Assembly (NCBI GenBank): GCA_015075745.1
Contig: JABTTW010000001.1
Location: forward strand, 2,108,001 to 2,172,000
Length of the DNA stretch: 64,000 nt
Source of the DNA: Planctomycetia bacterium
Lineage (GTDB): Bacteria; Planctomycetota; Phycisphaerae; UBA1845; UTPLA1
Direction: 5' to 3'
Under the pieces are notes generated by a model that had not been told where the DNA came from, searched no databases, and worked only from the letters and a program-made list of their open reading frames with translations. Below, one piece after another: positions 26,947 through 35,960 of this stretch; positions within the stretch are counted from its first letter, which is position 1, and every line of letters starts with the position of its first letter. The position numbers and the translations under genes are program-made.

Positions 26947-27158
26947 TTTCAGTGGCTCCTCCCTGATAAGTAGGAGGGGAACTTGTAATGATATCGGTCG
27001 AATTTGGGGGGGTCAAACGCAGGGGCGGCAGAATCTGCCCCGAAAGCCAATTCTTCGCACCCCGATTCGGCCGCGTAGCGTACAACTTGCGTAGCTCGAA
27101 CGAGGCACGCCGCCACTACCACGCCTTCGGGCCGATCTCAGCTTAAACTAGCGAGGTC

Positions 27159-28748
27159 ATGGCCCGAATCTCCTTTTTTTCGATTTCGCTCGCGGCGAAG
27201 TGCCGGATTCTCTTTGGACTTGCCGTTCTGCTGATTATTGCCTCGGCGCTCTTTGTCCCGTGGCTGAGAATGCAGGACCTCGTGCATGAGGCGAATATTC
27301 AGATTGCCCGCCAAATGGGTCGGCTGGCGCTTGCTCGAAGCGATCTCGGCACGGGTAATTGGCTTCGCAAGCAGCAGGCGCTCGATGCCTGGTGGACAAC
27401 CGGAGCCGATCAACATGGGCTGCAAGGGCCTGCCCCGAGACTGATCCAGTTATCAGACCCCTCGAATCCTCAGCCGCCGCCGTGGGTAGATGCTGAGCTT
27501 GAAGAGGCGATCAAGCTTCTCGCCAAGGATCCCGGTCTCGAAGAGGCGCCGGCCATCGCATCATCGGTCGATCGCAATATCGTCTATCGGGTTGTGTTGC
27601 CGGTTCGCTCTTTTGGCGGGCATATGCCGCCGGGAACGCTGCTGGGGATCGTCGCGGTCGAGTATCCGTCGCCGGACGCGCGATTCAATTTGCTTGTAAA
27701 CCTCGGGCTGAGCCTGATGGCCGGGGCGCTTGCGGGTATCCTAGCGGTTCTTGTTTTTTATCTCATCACGCAGAAGCTGATTCTCTCGCCGGTGCGCGAG
27801 TTGACGCGCGTGGCGGAAAGCGTGGCGCAGGGCGAACACGGCGTCAGAAGCCAGATCGCGACCGGGGACGAGTTTGAAGACCTGGCCCGGGCGTTTAATG
27901 CCATGCTCACGCATCTTCAGTCGTCCGAGATTGAACTGAGGACCATCAATCGCAGTCTTGATACGCGCCTGGGTGAGCTGGCCGAGCGCAACGTCGCGCT
28001 GTTTGAGGCGAACAAGATCAAGAGCCAGTTTCTGGCCAACGTGAGCCATGAGCTTCGCACGCCGTTGACGTCGATCATCGGGTTCGCCGAGCTGCTTCGG
28101 GAGGCGACGAGCAGCGACGGGGGCCGGATGCTGCGCTACTCGGAGAACATCATGTCCAGCGGCCGGATGCTCCTGGGGATTATCAACGATCTCCTCGACC
28201 TGGCGAAGATCGAGGCGGGCAAGATGGAATTGCACCTCGCCGAGGTCAACATGCAGGAGATGTGCAGGAACCTGATCGACTTCATGCGGCCGCTGGCGGA
28301 CAAGAAGAGCCTGCAGCTTACGACGTCGATCAGCGAAGATGTCCCGGTCATTCATTCCGACCCGGGGCGCATTCAGCAGGTGCTCTACAACCTGCTTTCC
28401 AACGCGGTCAAATTCACCCCGGACGGCGGCGTTGTTGAGCTTTCGCTTTCCAACAGCGGCGAGGCGAGCGTGCAGGTCTGCGTCCGCGATACGGGCATCG
28501 GGATACCCGAGGCGGAGTTGGCGACGGTCTTTGAGAAATTCAGGCAACTGGACGACTCGATGACCCGCGAGCACAGCGGGACGGGATTGGGGCTGGCAAT
28601 CAGCAAGGAACTGGTCACGATACTGGGCGGGACGATCAGCGCGACGAGTGAAGTCGGTAAGGGCTCGGTATTTTCGGTCACGCTGCCGATCGCCGGGCGG
28701 TTTGAGTCCTCGACGATTTCGACCGAGCCGATTTCCCTAAACGATTGA
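27159..28748 (+). CDS. membrane sensor histidine kinase with HAMP domain (529 aa)
   Basis: Membrane helix 1 (ILFGLAVLLIIASALFVPWL), a ~150-residue extracytoplasmic region, helix 2 (LGLSLMAGALAGILAVLVFYL), then HAMP (LSPVRELTRVAESVAQGEHG), a coiled coil, HisKA with H297 in FLANVSHELRTPLTSIIG, and HATPase_c with N-box LYNLLSNAVKFTPDGG, DTGIGIPEAELATVF and GTGLGLAISKEL. The sensor region carries no cysteine pair or recognisable PAS motif. There is no adjacent response regulator. The SGNH hydrolase gene begins 27 bases downstream and is probably co-transcribed. Confidence 0.93.
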   Translation: MARISFFSISLAAKCRILFGLAVLLIIASALFVPWLRMQDLVHEANIQIARQMGRLALARSDLGTGNWLRKQQALDAWWTTGADQHGLQGPAPRLIQLSDPSNPQPPPWVDAELEEAIKLLAKDPGLEEAPAIASSVDRNIVYRVVLPVRSFGGHMPPGTLLGIVAVEYPSPDARFNLLVNLGLSLMAGALAGILAVLVFYLITQKLILSPVRELTRVAESVAQGEHGVRSQIATGDEFEDLARAFNAMLTHLQSSEIELRTINRSLDTRLGELAERNVALFEANKIKSQFLANVSHELRTPLTSIIGFAELLREATSSDGGRMLRYSENIMSSGRMLLGIINDLLDLAKIEAGKMELHLAEVNMQEMCRNLIDFMRPLADKKSLQLTTSISEDVPVIHSDPGRIQQVLYNLLSNAVKFTPDGGVVELSLSNSGEASVQVCVRDTGIGIPEAELATVFEKFRQLDDSMTREHSGTGLGLAISKELVTILGGTISATSEVGKGSVFSVTLPIAGRFESSTISTEPISLND

Positions 28749-28775
28749 GGCCGCCGCTTCAACCGATGAAAGGTC

Positions 28776-29921
28776 ATGGCGAACAACGATCCCCCACCGC
28801 AGGCCTCGACCACCACGGATGCCAAAGGCTCGAACTCCCGGCTCAATCGGAAGATTCTGCTTGCCTGGGCCAGCGTGATCGTCGCGTTCCTTATTGCGGA
28901 GCTGGGCGTGCGCGTTTTGGACATCGGGCCGAAGACGCTTGCGCCACGGAGATTCGAGCCACGCGGCGGCGTTCCGTTCACGTCGATCGACACCATGAAC
29001 ATTTTGCTCCCGGTTTATCAGCCGCGGGCTGTTTTCTCCTCCATTTACGATCCGGCCGGTGATGCAAACGGCGACCTGGGGCCGGACGGCCGCGTGGTGT
29101 ATCGAATCAACTCGCTCGGGCTACGCGGTGACGCGGTGGTCGTTAAGAAGCCGCCGAATGTCTTCCGCGTGGTTTGTCTTGGCGACTCGATTACCTTCGG
29201 CGAGGGTGTTCACGAGGAGCAGACGTACCCGGAATTGCTCCAGCGCATCCTTGCCAAAGAGTTGCCGACGATGACGGTCGAGGTGATTAACGCCGGCGTT
29301 CAGGCGTACGGGCTCAGGGAGTGTGTGGCCCTGTTTCTGGCCCGTTGCCGGGCACTGGAGCCTGATGTCGTCACGCTGGGGCTCTTTTTGAACGATGCGA
29401 TGGACTTTCCGGAGACGATTCGCCTGAACGACGAGTATACGCGTGGCGCAAAGCTGTCGGCCCTTTCGCGATTCTCCAGGGTCATTGAGATCATTGAGCG
29501 CAACCGGCGATCCGCGGCGCTTCAGGATGAGTATTTCACGGAGATCCGGCGATCGTTTGACTCGGCGAAGTGGAAGAAGGAATCACCGCTTCTTTCGGTC
29601 ATGGCGGAGACGAGCCGTACTGATCACTTCAGATTTGTGCCGGTCCTGTTTCCAGTTTTCTGGGATCTGGATGGCGATTATCCGTTCGAAGACGTGCACG
29701 AGCGCATTCTTCGAGACGGCGCTGCGAACCATGTCAGCATCATTGATCTGCTGGACTCGTACCGCGGCATTCCCGCCGAATCGCTCTGGGTGCACATCAC
29801 GGACCATCATCCCAATGCGAAGGCGCAGCGCATCGCCGCCGAACGAATCGCCCGGGCGATTCTCAGCGTGCCCGACGACGTCGAGGGCAACGGCTCGCGG
29901 ACGGCGCAGAATTCGCCTTAG
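28776..29921 (+). CDS. membrane-anchored SGNH/GDSL hydrolase
   Basis: 381 residues. A single N-terminal membrane segment (ILLAWASVIVAFLIAELGV) is followed by an extracytoplasmic SGNH domain: block I VVCLGDSITFGEGV (catalytic Ser), block II with Gly in VINAGVQAYG, block III LGLFLNDAMDF, and the C-terminal catalytic pair in ITDHHPNAKAQ. It is likely an esterase or acetyltransferase-like enzyme acting on surface polysaccharide, judging from its glycan-gene surroundings; the substrate is unknown. AlgX/OatA-like deacetylase or acyltransferase functions are alternatives. Confidence 0.85.
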   Translation: MANNDPPPQASTTTDAKGSNSRLNRKILLAWASVIVAFLIAELGVRVLDIGPKTLAPRRFEPRGGVPFTSIDTMNILLPVYQPRAVFSSIYDPAGDANGDLGPDGRVVYRINSLGLRGDAVVVKKPPNVFRVVCLGDSITFGEGVHEEQTYPELLQRILAKELPTMTVEVINAGVQAYGLRECVALFLARCRALEPDVVTLGLFLNDAMDFPETIRLNDEYTRGAKLSALSRFSRVIEIIERNRRSAALQDEYFTEIRRSFDSAKWKKESPLLSVMAETSRTDHFRFVPVLFPVFWDLDGDYPFEDVHERILRDGAANHVSIIDLLDSYRGIPAESLWVHITDHHPNAKAQRIAAERIARAILSVPDDVEGNGSRTAQNSP

Positions 29922-30095
29922 CGCAGAAACATGCGCGCATCATGACGAAGGGCCGATAGCGTCGCGCCGGCAAGTTCGAGCCCACAATAATTCCGCTAAC
30001 TTTTCACCCCAGCACTTCATCTAAATGATAGGCACGCGGAACCACGGAAGGCGACGCTTTATCGGCACCTGGATCGGACAGCGCATTTTTTTCCG

Positions 30096-30144
30096 TTTTC
30101 AGCACTGAAAAGCTTGGGTTTGTCCGATCGCAGGGTTGTATAAT
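30096..30144 (+). promoter_or_regulatory. consensus -10 box with upstream perfect inverted repeat
   Basis: TATAAT (30139-30144) lies 30 bases before the ATG at 30175. A perfect 7-base inverted repeat, TTTTCAG-CA-CTGAAAA (30096-30111), lies upstream where an operator or activator site would be. The -35 match is poor (TTGGGT with a 19-base spacer), so the promoter may need an activator binding the repeat. Confidence 0.5.
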
Positions 30145-30174
30145 TAGGTGACTCCCCGTCGAAAGGAGCCCATC

Positions 30175-30966
30175 ATGGCATCACTGGATCTGCGAAGGAT
30201 TCTGGCCGGTTGGAACTACGAAGCCAACCAAATCACGGTCCGTAAGATCACCGGAGACGATGGAACCGTGAAGGTGCAGATGCGTCTGGACCTTGGGCTG
30301 CTGCAGATGGAAGTCAGCGGGCGGCCGGACGGCACTCGGCCACACGGCTGCGATTCTCTGCTCGAATATCACGAAAAGCAGCTTGAGGCTCACACCGAGA
30401 AGAACGGAACCGAGCTGGGCTTTGAGCTCAGTCCCGCCGATTGTCAGGCGCTGCGCGAGGAATCGCTGCAGTACTACCATCGATATCTGGCCGAGTTCGT
30501 GCTTGAGGACTTCGAGGGCGTTGAGCGAGATACGGCGCGCAACGTGCGCGTGATCGACCTGTGCCACGATCATGCCCGCGAGGAGAGCGATCGAACGGCC
30601 CTTGAGCAGTACAGGCCCTACCTGATCATGATGAATACCCGGGCGCAGGTTCACCTCGCCCTGCGCCGCGGTTCCTTTAAGACCGCGATGGCGCGCGTCT
30701 CGGCCGGACTTTCGCAGATTCAGGAGCTTCTGACCGAGACGGGCCAGGAAGACATGTTCGAAGAGCTGACCGAAGTGACGATCCTCACGGCCCTGCGAAA
30801 CGAGATCGCGGCGCGATTGCCCGCGGACCCACTGGCCAAGCTGGAAAGCGAGCTCAGCAAGGCGGTCGATGAGGAACGGTATGAGGACGCCGCCGTGCTG
30901 CGGAACCGCATGGAGGCCATGAAGGCCCGCCATGTTGGAAGCTCGGCTCGTCGGCGTAAGAAATAG
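30175..30966 (+). CDS. UVR-motif protein of unknown function
   Basis: 263 residues. The start is the ATG preceded by GAAAGGAGCC; the upstream GTG at 30148 was rejected because it lies almost on the -10 box. The C-terminus carries a UvrB/UvrC interaction motif (LAKLESELSKAVDEERYEDAAVLRNRMEAM split over residues ~225-255) and a basic tail. The N-terminal part (WNYEANQITVRKITGDDG, then QMRLDLGLLQMEVSGRPDG) resembles a conserved planctomycete protein with no assigned role. The UVR motif suggests binding to a UvrA/UvrB-like or McsB-like partner. It is convergent with the glycosyltransferase fusion. Confidence 0.8.
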   Translation: MASLDLRRILAGWNYEANQITVRKITGDDGTVKVQMRLDLGLLQMEVSGRPDGTRPHGCDSLLEYHEKQLEAHTEKNGTELGFELSPADCQALREESLQYYHRYLAEFVLEDFEGVERDTARNVRVIDLCHDHAREESDRTALEQYRPYLIMMNTRAQVHLALRRGSFKTAMARVSAGLSQIQELLTETGQEDMFEELTEVTILTALRNEIAARLPADPLAKLESELSKAVDEERYEDAAVLRNRMEAMKARHVGSSARRRKK

Positions 30967-30990
30967 CTTCCCGGGCAACTGGATCGAGTA

Positions 30991-33900
30991 TTACTTTCGA
31001 TACTTGTGCGGCTGCCAGGTCCCCCATTTCGACTCGAAATACCGCTTGTTACGCTCGAAGAGTTCCTTGCGCCTCGCGTCTGCCATCGTGTTGAATGAGG
31101 CGGATAGATGGTGATGCACGAAGACGTCTTCGGCGCAGGCGAGCGTATATCCCTTCTTTCTCGCGCGCATGGAGTAGTCGTCGTCCTCAAAGAAGCCCAT
31201 CCCGTATTTCTCATCCAACTCTCCGATATCCTCCCAGACGCGCTTGCGCAGCATGACGCAGAAGAACGCCGCGCCGGCGAGGGCGAGCCGGAGTTTCGTG
31301 TATTTCGACGTATAGGCCTTTGCCGCGACGGCCATTTCCGCCATCGTCGTGTATTCGAGGTCGATCTTCGCTTCGTTTCCAATGTTGTTGGTGACCGGAT
31401 TGAGAAGCCCGAGGTTCGGCTCGGCGGCGAAGTGGACGAGCAAGTCTGCAAGCCAGCCGGACGTGACGTAGGTGTCGTTGTTGAGGAAGACGAGAAACTC
31501 GCCCGTGGCCTGGCTGGCTCCCTGATTGTTTCCGGCGGCGAACCCGACATTCGTCTGATTGAGGGTGAGTCGCACGTAAGGACGATCCCTGGCGAAGTCC
31601 TCCAGGAACTTCGGCGTGCCGTCCGTGGAGGCGTTATCGATCAGGATCAGTTCCCAGTTCGGATACCTGGTGAATCGCTCCAGACTGGCCAGACACCTTT
31701 GGGTGAATTCAAGCTGATTGAAGGTCAGCACGATCACGCTCACCTTGGGGAAGAGGGTGTCCAATGCTTCGGAGAGAACTTCGCCGCGTTTCGCCCAAGT
31801 GTTTTCACGGGCGAAGGCACGCCGCGCTTCGACGCGCGCGGGCGCGTTATCGGTCAACGCCTTGCGCAAACCGGCGACGAACGCCTCGGCGGTCGCCGCG
31901 GTTTCGATGACATCCTTCATCAGAACCAGCTCCGGCAGCTCGACGGATACGACAGGCTTGCCGGCGCTGAGGTACTCATAGACCTTGACCGGGTTTGTTG
32001 CGAGGGTCAGCTCGTTGACCTGGAAGGGAATCATGCAGACGTCAAAACCGTGGAGGTAGCCGGGCAACTCGGTGTAGGGAACCTCTCCGAACAGCCTGAC
32101 ATTGGGAAGCCCCTGAATCGGGGATAGATTCGCACCGTAGGTCGATCCTACGAGGACGAAGTCGCACTCCGGCATCTGCCTGGCCGCCTGGGCCACGAGC
32201 TCCGCGTCAAACCATTCAGAAATGGCGCCGTAATAGCCGATCACCGGGCGGGTCTTCTCGAACGCGAGCTTGGCGGGCGGGGTGCAGAAGTGATCGTATT
32301 GGCCTGCGTTGCGGACGAGCAGCGGATTCGCCGAGGAAGCTTTCACCATATCGAACAATTTCGCCGATGAGGCGACGACCAGATCCGCGGAGCTGAGCAG
32401 GCGGACCTCCTGGCTGAGGACATTGCTGTTGTTATTGGAGAAGCCGGCGTGGTGATCCATGCAGTCGTAAACGACGCGATGGTTGGTCAATCGCCTGCAG
32501 ACCGGGGCCCAGAATGGATGATCCACCACGCTGACCGCGGCGCCGATGGAGAAGCGGGTTCGAAGCAGCTCGATGCCGCCTACCACGCTATCGAGCTGCG
32601 CAGGGTCGAGCGACTCGCTGTAGATGACCGGCGGCTTACCGGAACAAGGCAGCGAAACCGTGAACACATTCGGCGCCACCAGGCGTACGACAGGCTCGTA
32701 GGCCTCGCTGGATGAAAACGTCGTTCGGAAGTAATAGACACGATGGCCGCGCTCGGCGAACTGGAGGGCCAGTTGCTGCGGACGCTGGTGGCGAAACTCC
32801 CAGTCGATCACCGGGAAGACGAAGACGTCGTAGGGCTTCGGCCCGCCGCCGGCCATATCCGGCTCGGCTTCCACGATGGTTGCGGAATGGATGGCGTCCA
32901 GATGGCGCCGCCACTCAAGGTAGCGCAGGTAGCGTCCGGATTGGGGCTGAAGCCGCCCCAATACCTTGTAGAAGATCGCCTTACACTGCTCCTGTGCGCG
33001 CCGGGGAAGGAGGGATGAAAAGGACCGAGCCAGGGCCCATGCGAAATCGATGAATGAGTAGACGGGGTTGCGACGGCGCGCCTCCAACTGGCGCATCTGC
33101 TCCCGATAAATCGCCTCGCTATGCGCCGCGCGCTGGGCGAGCAGTTGGAGATCGGCGGATCTTGAGGCCAACTGGACCGCGCGATCGCGATCCTGGCGGA
33201 CCTGCGTCAGTTCGTCTCGGACGAGGACCATCTCGGCTCTTTCACGACGAATTGCTACGCGCTCCGGCTCGATCTCGGCAAGCTGCCGGTCCGCGGCGAG
33301 GCGCAGGGCCAGCGAATCGGCGATGGCCGCCGTGAACTCGGACTGCGAGAAGGTTTCCTGAAACGAGCTGAGCGACCACGATGCTGAAGCGATTCGGTCG
33401 TCCTTCTGAACGGAGCCGAGGGCGGCGACCAGGTATCCCCGCTGGACCTGGGAAACCACCCTGGAGCGGTGCACGGCGAGAATCTGGCTCTTCAATGCCG
33501 GATCGATGCCGGTCATGTTTTCGATCATGCCCTCGGTCCAGCTTTCGCCGAGGAAGGCGTGTCCGAGGAACTTGAGTCCGGCTGCTTCGAAGGCCGCGGA
33601 GAGATCCGCCATCGGCACCTCCTTGCCGAAGGGCCAGTCGGCCTTGCTGGCGCGCTGAATTCGCCAGAGCCAATACCAGTAGCACAGACGATTGGGGACC
33701 ATGGCCAGAACGAATCGTCCGCTGCGTTGCGCCATGGCTCGAATGAAGGCAACCTGCTCATCAAAGGTATAGTGTTCGAGCACGCCGGCGTTGAAGACGA
33801 GGTCGTACTCACCGTTTGCGGGGGCGAAGACGTCGCCCTGAACGAAGTCGGCTCTGAGATGCTCGCGGTCGAAGAGGCGCTTGGCGTAGTTGAGCGCCTC

Positions 33901-34206
33901 CTGGGAGAAATCGAGCAGGCTTACCCGATGAACACCTGAACGGGCAATCGCCAGGCTTTGCCAGCCGCCGCCGCATCCCGCCTCGAGAACGCTGCCGCCC
34001 GAGGGCAGCAGCTCGGTGATCATTCCGGCGAAAGCGTCATTGAATTGCCGGGTCGCGGCATCTTCATCGACCAGCGGCAACGACGCGTAGTAGCTGTCCC
34101 ACTTCGCCTGTTCGAGCTCGATATCCGATTGATCGGGAGCGGCTTGTCCAACCTTCTGTCGTGTCTCCGGCACCATCGTGTTCTCTGTCATCTTTGTGGG
34201 TTCCAT
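30991..34206 (-). CDS. trifunctional methyltransferase - glycosyltransferase (GT-B) - glycosyltransferase (GT2) protein
   Basis: 1071 residues. Residues ~45-260 are a class I SAM methyltransferase (VLEAGCGGGWQSLAIARSG; LVFNAGVLEHYT). Residues ~320-385 are Arg/Glu/Gln-rich and predicted coiled coil. Residues ~455-810 form a GT-B type glycosyltransferase (DVFVFPVIDWEFRHQRPQQL; DCMDHHAGFSN; IGYYGAISEWFD; VKVYEYLSAGKPVVSVELPE). Residues ~820-1065 are a GT2 domain (VSVIVLTFNQLEFTQRCLAS; ILIDNASTDGT; VFLNNDTYVTSGWL; EDDDYSMRARKKGY). The protein probably assembles and methyl-modifies a surface glycan, perhaps capping the chain, in a single cytoplasmic polypeptide. No signal peptide or membrane helix is seen. 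Confidence 0.9.
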   Translation of the reverse strand: MEPTKMTENTMVPETRQKVGQAAPDQSDIELEQAKWDSYYASLPLVDEDAATRQFNDAFAGMITELLPSGGSVLEAGCGGGWQSLAIARSGVHRVSLLDFSQEALNYAKRLFDREHLRADFVQGDVFAPANGEYDLVFNAGVLEHYTFDEQVAFIRAMAQRSGRFVLAMVPNRLCYWYWLWRIQRASKADWPFGKEVPMADLSAAFEAAGLKFLGHAFLGESWTEGMIENMTGIDPALKSQILAVHRSRVVSQVQRGYLVAALGSVQKDDRIASASWSLSSFQETFSQSEFTAAIADSLALRLAADRQLAEIEPERVAIRRERAEMVLVRDELTQVRQDRDRAVQLASRSADLQLLAQRAAHSEAIYREQMRQLEARRRNPVYSFIDFAWALARSFSSLLPRRAQEQCKAIFYKVLGRLQPQSGRYLRYLEWRRHLDAIHSATIVEAEPDMAGGGPKPYDVFVFPVIDWEFRHQRPQQLALQFAERGHRVYYFRTTFSSSEAYEPVVRLVAPNVFTVSLPCSGKPPVIYSESLDPAQLDSVVGGIELLRTRFSIGAAVSVVDHPFWAPVCRRLTNHRVVYDCMDHHAGFSNNNSNVLSQEVRLLSSADLVVASSAKLFDMVKASSANPLLVRNAGQYDHFCTPPAKLAFEKTRPVIGYYGAISEWFDAELVAQAARQMPECDFVLVGSTYGANLSPIQGLPNVRLFGEVPYTELPGYLHGFDVCMIPFQVNELTLATNPVKVYEYLSAGKPVVSVELPELVLMKDVIETAATAEAFVAGLRKALTDNAPARVEARRAFARENTWAKRGEVLSEALDTLFPKVSVIVLTFNQLEFTQRCLASLERFTRYPNWELILIDNASTDGTPKFLEDFARDRPYVRLTLNQTNVGFAAGNNQGASQATGEFLVFLNNDTYVTSGWLADLLVHFAAEPNLGLLNPVTNNIGNEAKIDLEYTTMAEMAVAAKAYTSKYTKLRLALAGAAFFCVMLRKRVWEDIGELDEKYGMGFFEDDDYSMRARKKGYTLACAEDVFVHHHLSASFNTMADARRKELFERNKRYFESKWGTWQPHKYRK

Positions 34207-34430
34207 TGCTCACCGAACGCACGGCAATGATCGAGCACCACTATGCGAGGGACGACTCGGTGGACGGGCACGAGGAAAGCTCAGGTACGCAGCCTGATGA
34301 TTTTTATCCTACAAGCCCGGCTACAGGCTGGCAAGAAACCGGGGGTGCCGGATCGCGTCAAATGCGGCGTTGCGAGTGGGCACCGCCGGACGTTGCGGAA
34401 TCGCCCCGCCGCGCATAGAAGTTGACGCGC

Positions 34431-35945
34431 ATGCTGCTTCGGCTCGCCTTGTACTTTGCGCTTGCCCTGGCCTTCCAGTGTGAGACGGCGATTGTCACCC
34501 CGCGCGCCGATTCCGCGGCGTGGCTCTTCATGGCCCAGCGACAGCAGTCGGGCGAGATGCCGGGTAGAGACCTGTGGGATAACAAGCTCCCGCCGATCTA
34601 CCTCGTCGGCCGTGCGGCGGTGGCGACGGGGCATCCGCAGATCTTTCTGTGGTTGCTTGAGGCGGCGCTGACCGCTGCCGGGGCCGTGGCGATTGCGCGA
34701 GTGGTTGATCAATCAAAGGCGAACCTCAAGCAATCAACTCGTCCGGGCACAATTGCCGGTGCGATTCTTTGCGTGGCCTCGGGGGCGGTTTCCTACCACG
34801 CCGGTGGTTACATGACCGAGACCTATGCCATGCCGCTGGCTGCGATCGCCGCATGGTGCACTCTCCATACACTCGAACCGAGGAGATCGTATTTCTTCAG
34901 CGTGCTGTCCGGCGCACTGTGGACACTGGCCGTTTCGTTTCGGCTGCCCTTGGGCCTCGCCGCGGTCGGGGTCGCGGGTTTTTCGATCATCCCCTCCGTG
35001 GATCACAGCCGGCGCCTGTTTCGGGTTGGGTGCCACACCATCGGCATTGCCGCCGGCTTGCTCGTCGTCTTTGCGCACCCGATCATTGCCGGATACCTTC
35101 CGGCGTGCATTGACGCCGCTCTACTCTGGCCACTCGGCATCGGGCACGTTAGAACACCCGGCCCTTTGGCGCCTGGGACGGCCGACCGGCTGGGGGACTG
35201 GGCTCAGGATATGTTCAAGCTGGGCTGGCTTCACGCCGCGGCGGTCGCGGGGCTGGTCATGGGATGGCGCGGAGGCGGGCGAACCTCCCAGGTCGGCGCG
35301 ATCTGGTATCTCGCCGCGCTGCTCTCGGCCGCATGGGGCTGGGCGAGCTATGCGCACTATCAGTACGTCGCTCTCGCCCCGGCGTGCCTGGCCATCGGGC
35401 TTTTGATCATCGAATTGAGGCCTTCGCCTGGCCGATTCATGGCTCGGGCATTGATCGCAGTCACGGTCGCGATCGTCGGCTTTCAGGTCGTGCGTGAGAC
35501 GGCGGGAAATCGTTTCGCGCAGGAGGACGCCGACAAACGGGCGGCGTATGAGTACGCACGGTCGCAACCTTTGCGCGGGGATGCTGTGTTTATTTGGGCA
35601 TGGGGCAGAAACGCCGACATCCTTTATAAGCTTAATCGCCCAACCGGCGTGCGGCACTTCATGGCCCATGCGTATCTCGATATGGACGTGACGCTTTTTG
35701 ACGAGTTTGTGACGGAGTTCATCCATGCGCCGCCCGCATGGATCCTTGAGGACACGCGTCGGAAGAAGCCGTCGCTCAGCGGGACGGCTGACTCGTTGAT
35801 TGAGTCACGCGTCCCGTCTTTGAGGACGCTACGAGAGTTCGTGGCGACGGGGTATACACGCGTTGCCGCTTTCGGGTCGTGGTCAATTCATCGGCTGAAT
35901 CGACAAGCGGCAGACGTGCCCGCGACACAATCGACTCGGCCGTGA
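34431..35945 (+). CDS. polytopic GT-C/ArnT-PMT-like glycosyltransferase (putative)
   Basis: 504 residues from ATG 34431 (TTG 34422 is the alternative start). About ten hydrophobic helices, with an early extracytoplasmic loop RADSAAWLFMAQRQQSGEMP followed by DLWDNKLPPIYLVG. The Asp near the first loop and the W-D-N-K-x-P pattern resemble GT39/ArnT-like enzymes that use polyprenyl-phosphate sugars. The C-terminal ~110 residues are soluble and probably periplasmic. It is divergent from the methyltransferase/glycosyltransferase fusion, supporting a shared glycan pathway. The family is assigned from topology and motif, not from a close match. Confidence 0.7.
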   Translation: MLLRLALYFALALAFQCETAIVTPRADSAAWLFMAQRQQSGEMPGRDLWDNKLPPIYLVGRAAVATGHPQIFLWLLEAALTAAGAVAIARVVDQSKANLKQSTRPGTIAGAILCVASGAVSYHAGGYMTETYAMPLAAIAAWCTLHTLEPRRSYFFSVLSGALWTLAVSFRLPLGLAAVGVAGFSIIPSVDHSRRLFRVGCHTIGIAAGLLVVFAHPIIAGYLPACIDAALLWPLGIGHVRTPGPLAPGTADRLGDWAQDMFKLGWLHAAAVAGLVMGWRGGGRTSQVGAIWYLAALLSAAWGWASYAHYQYVALAPACLAIGLLIIELRPSPGRFMARALIAVTVAIVGFQVVRETAGNRFAQEDADKRAAYEYARSQPLRGDAVFIWAWGRNADILYKLNRPTGVRHFMAHAYLDMDVTLFDEFVTEFIHAPPAWILEDTRRKKPSLSGTADSLIESRVPSLRTLREFVATGYTRVAAFGSWSIHRLNRQAADVPATQSTRP

Positions 35946-35960
35946 TAACATCCTCGTTCG

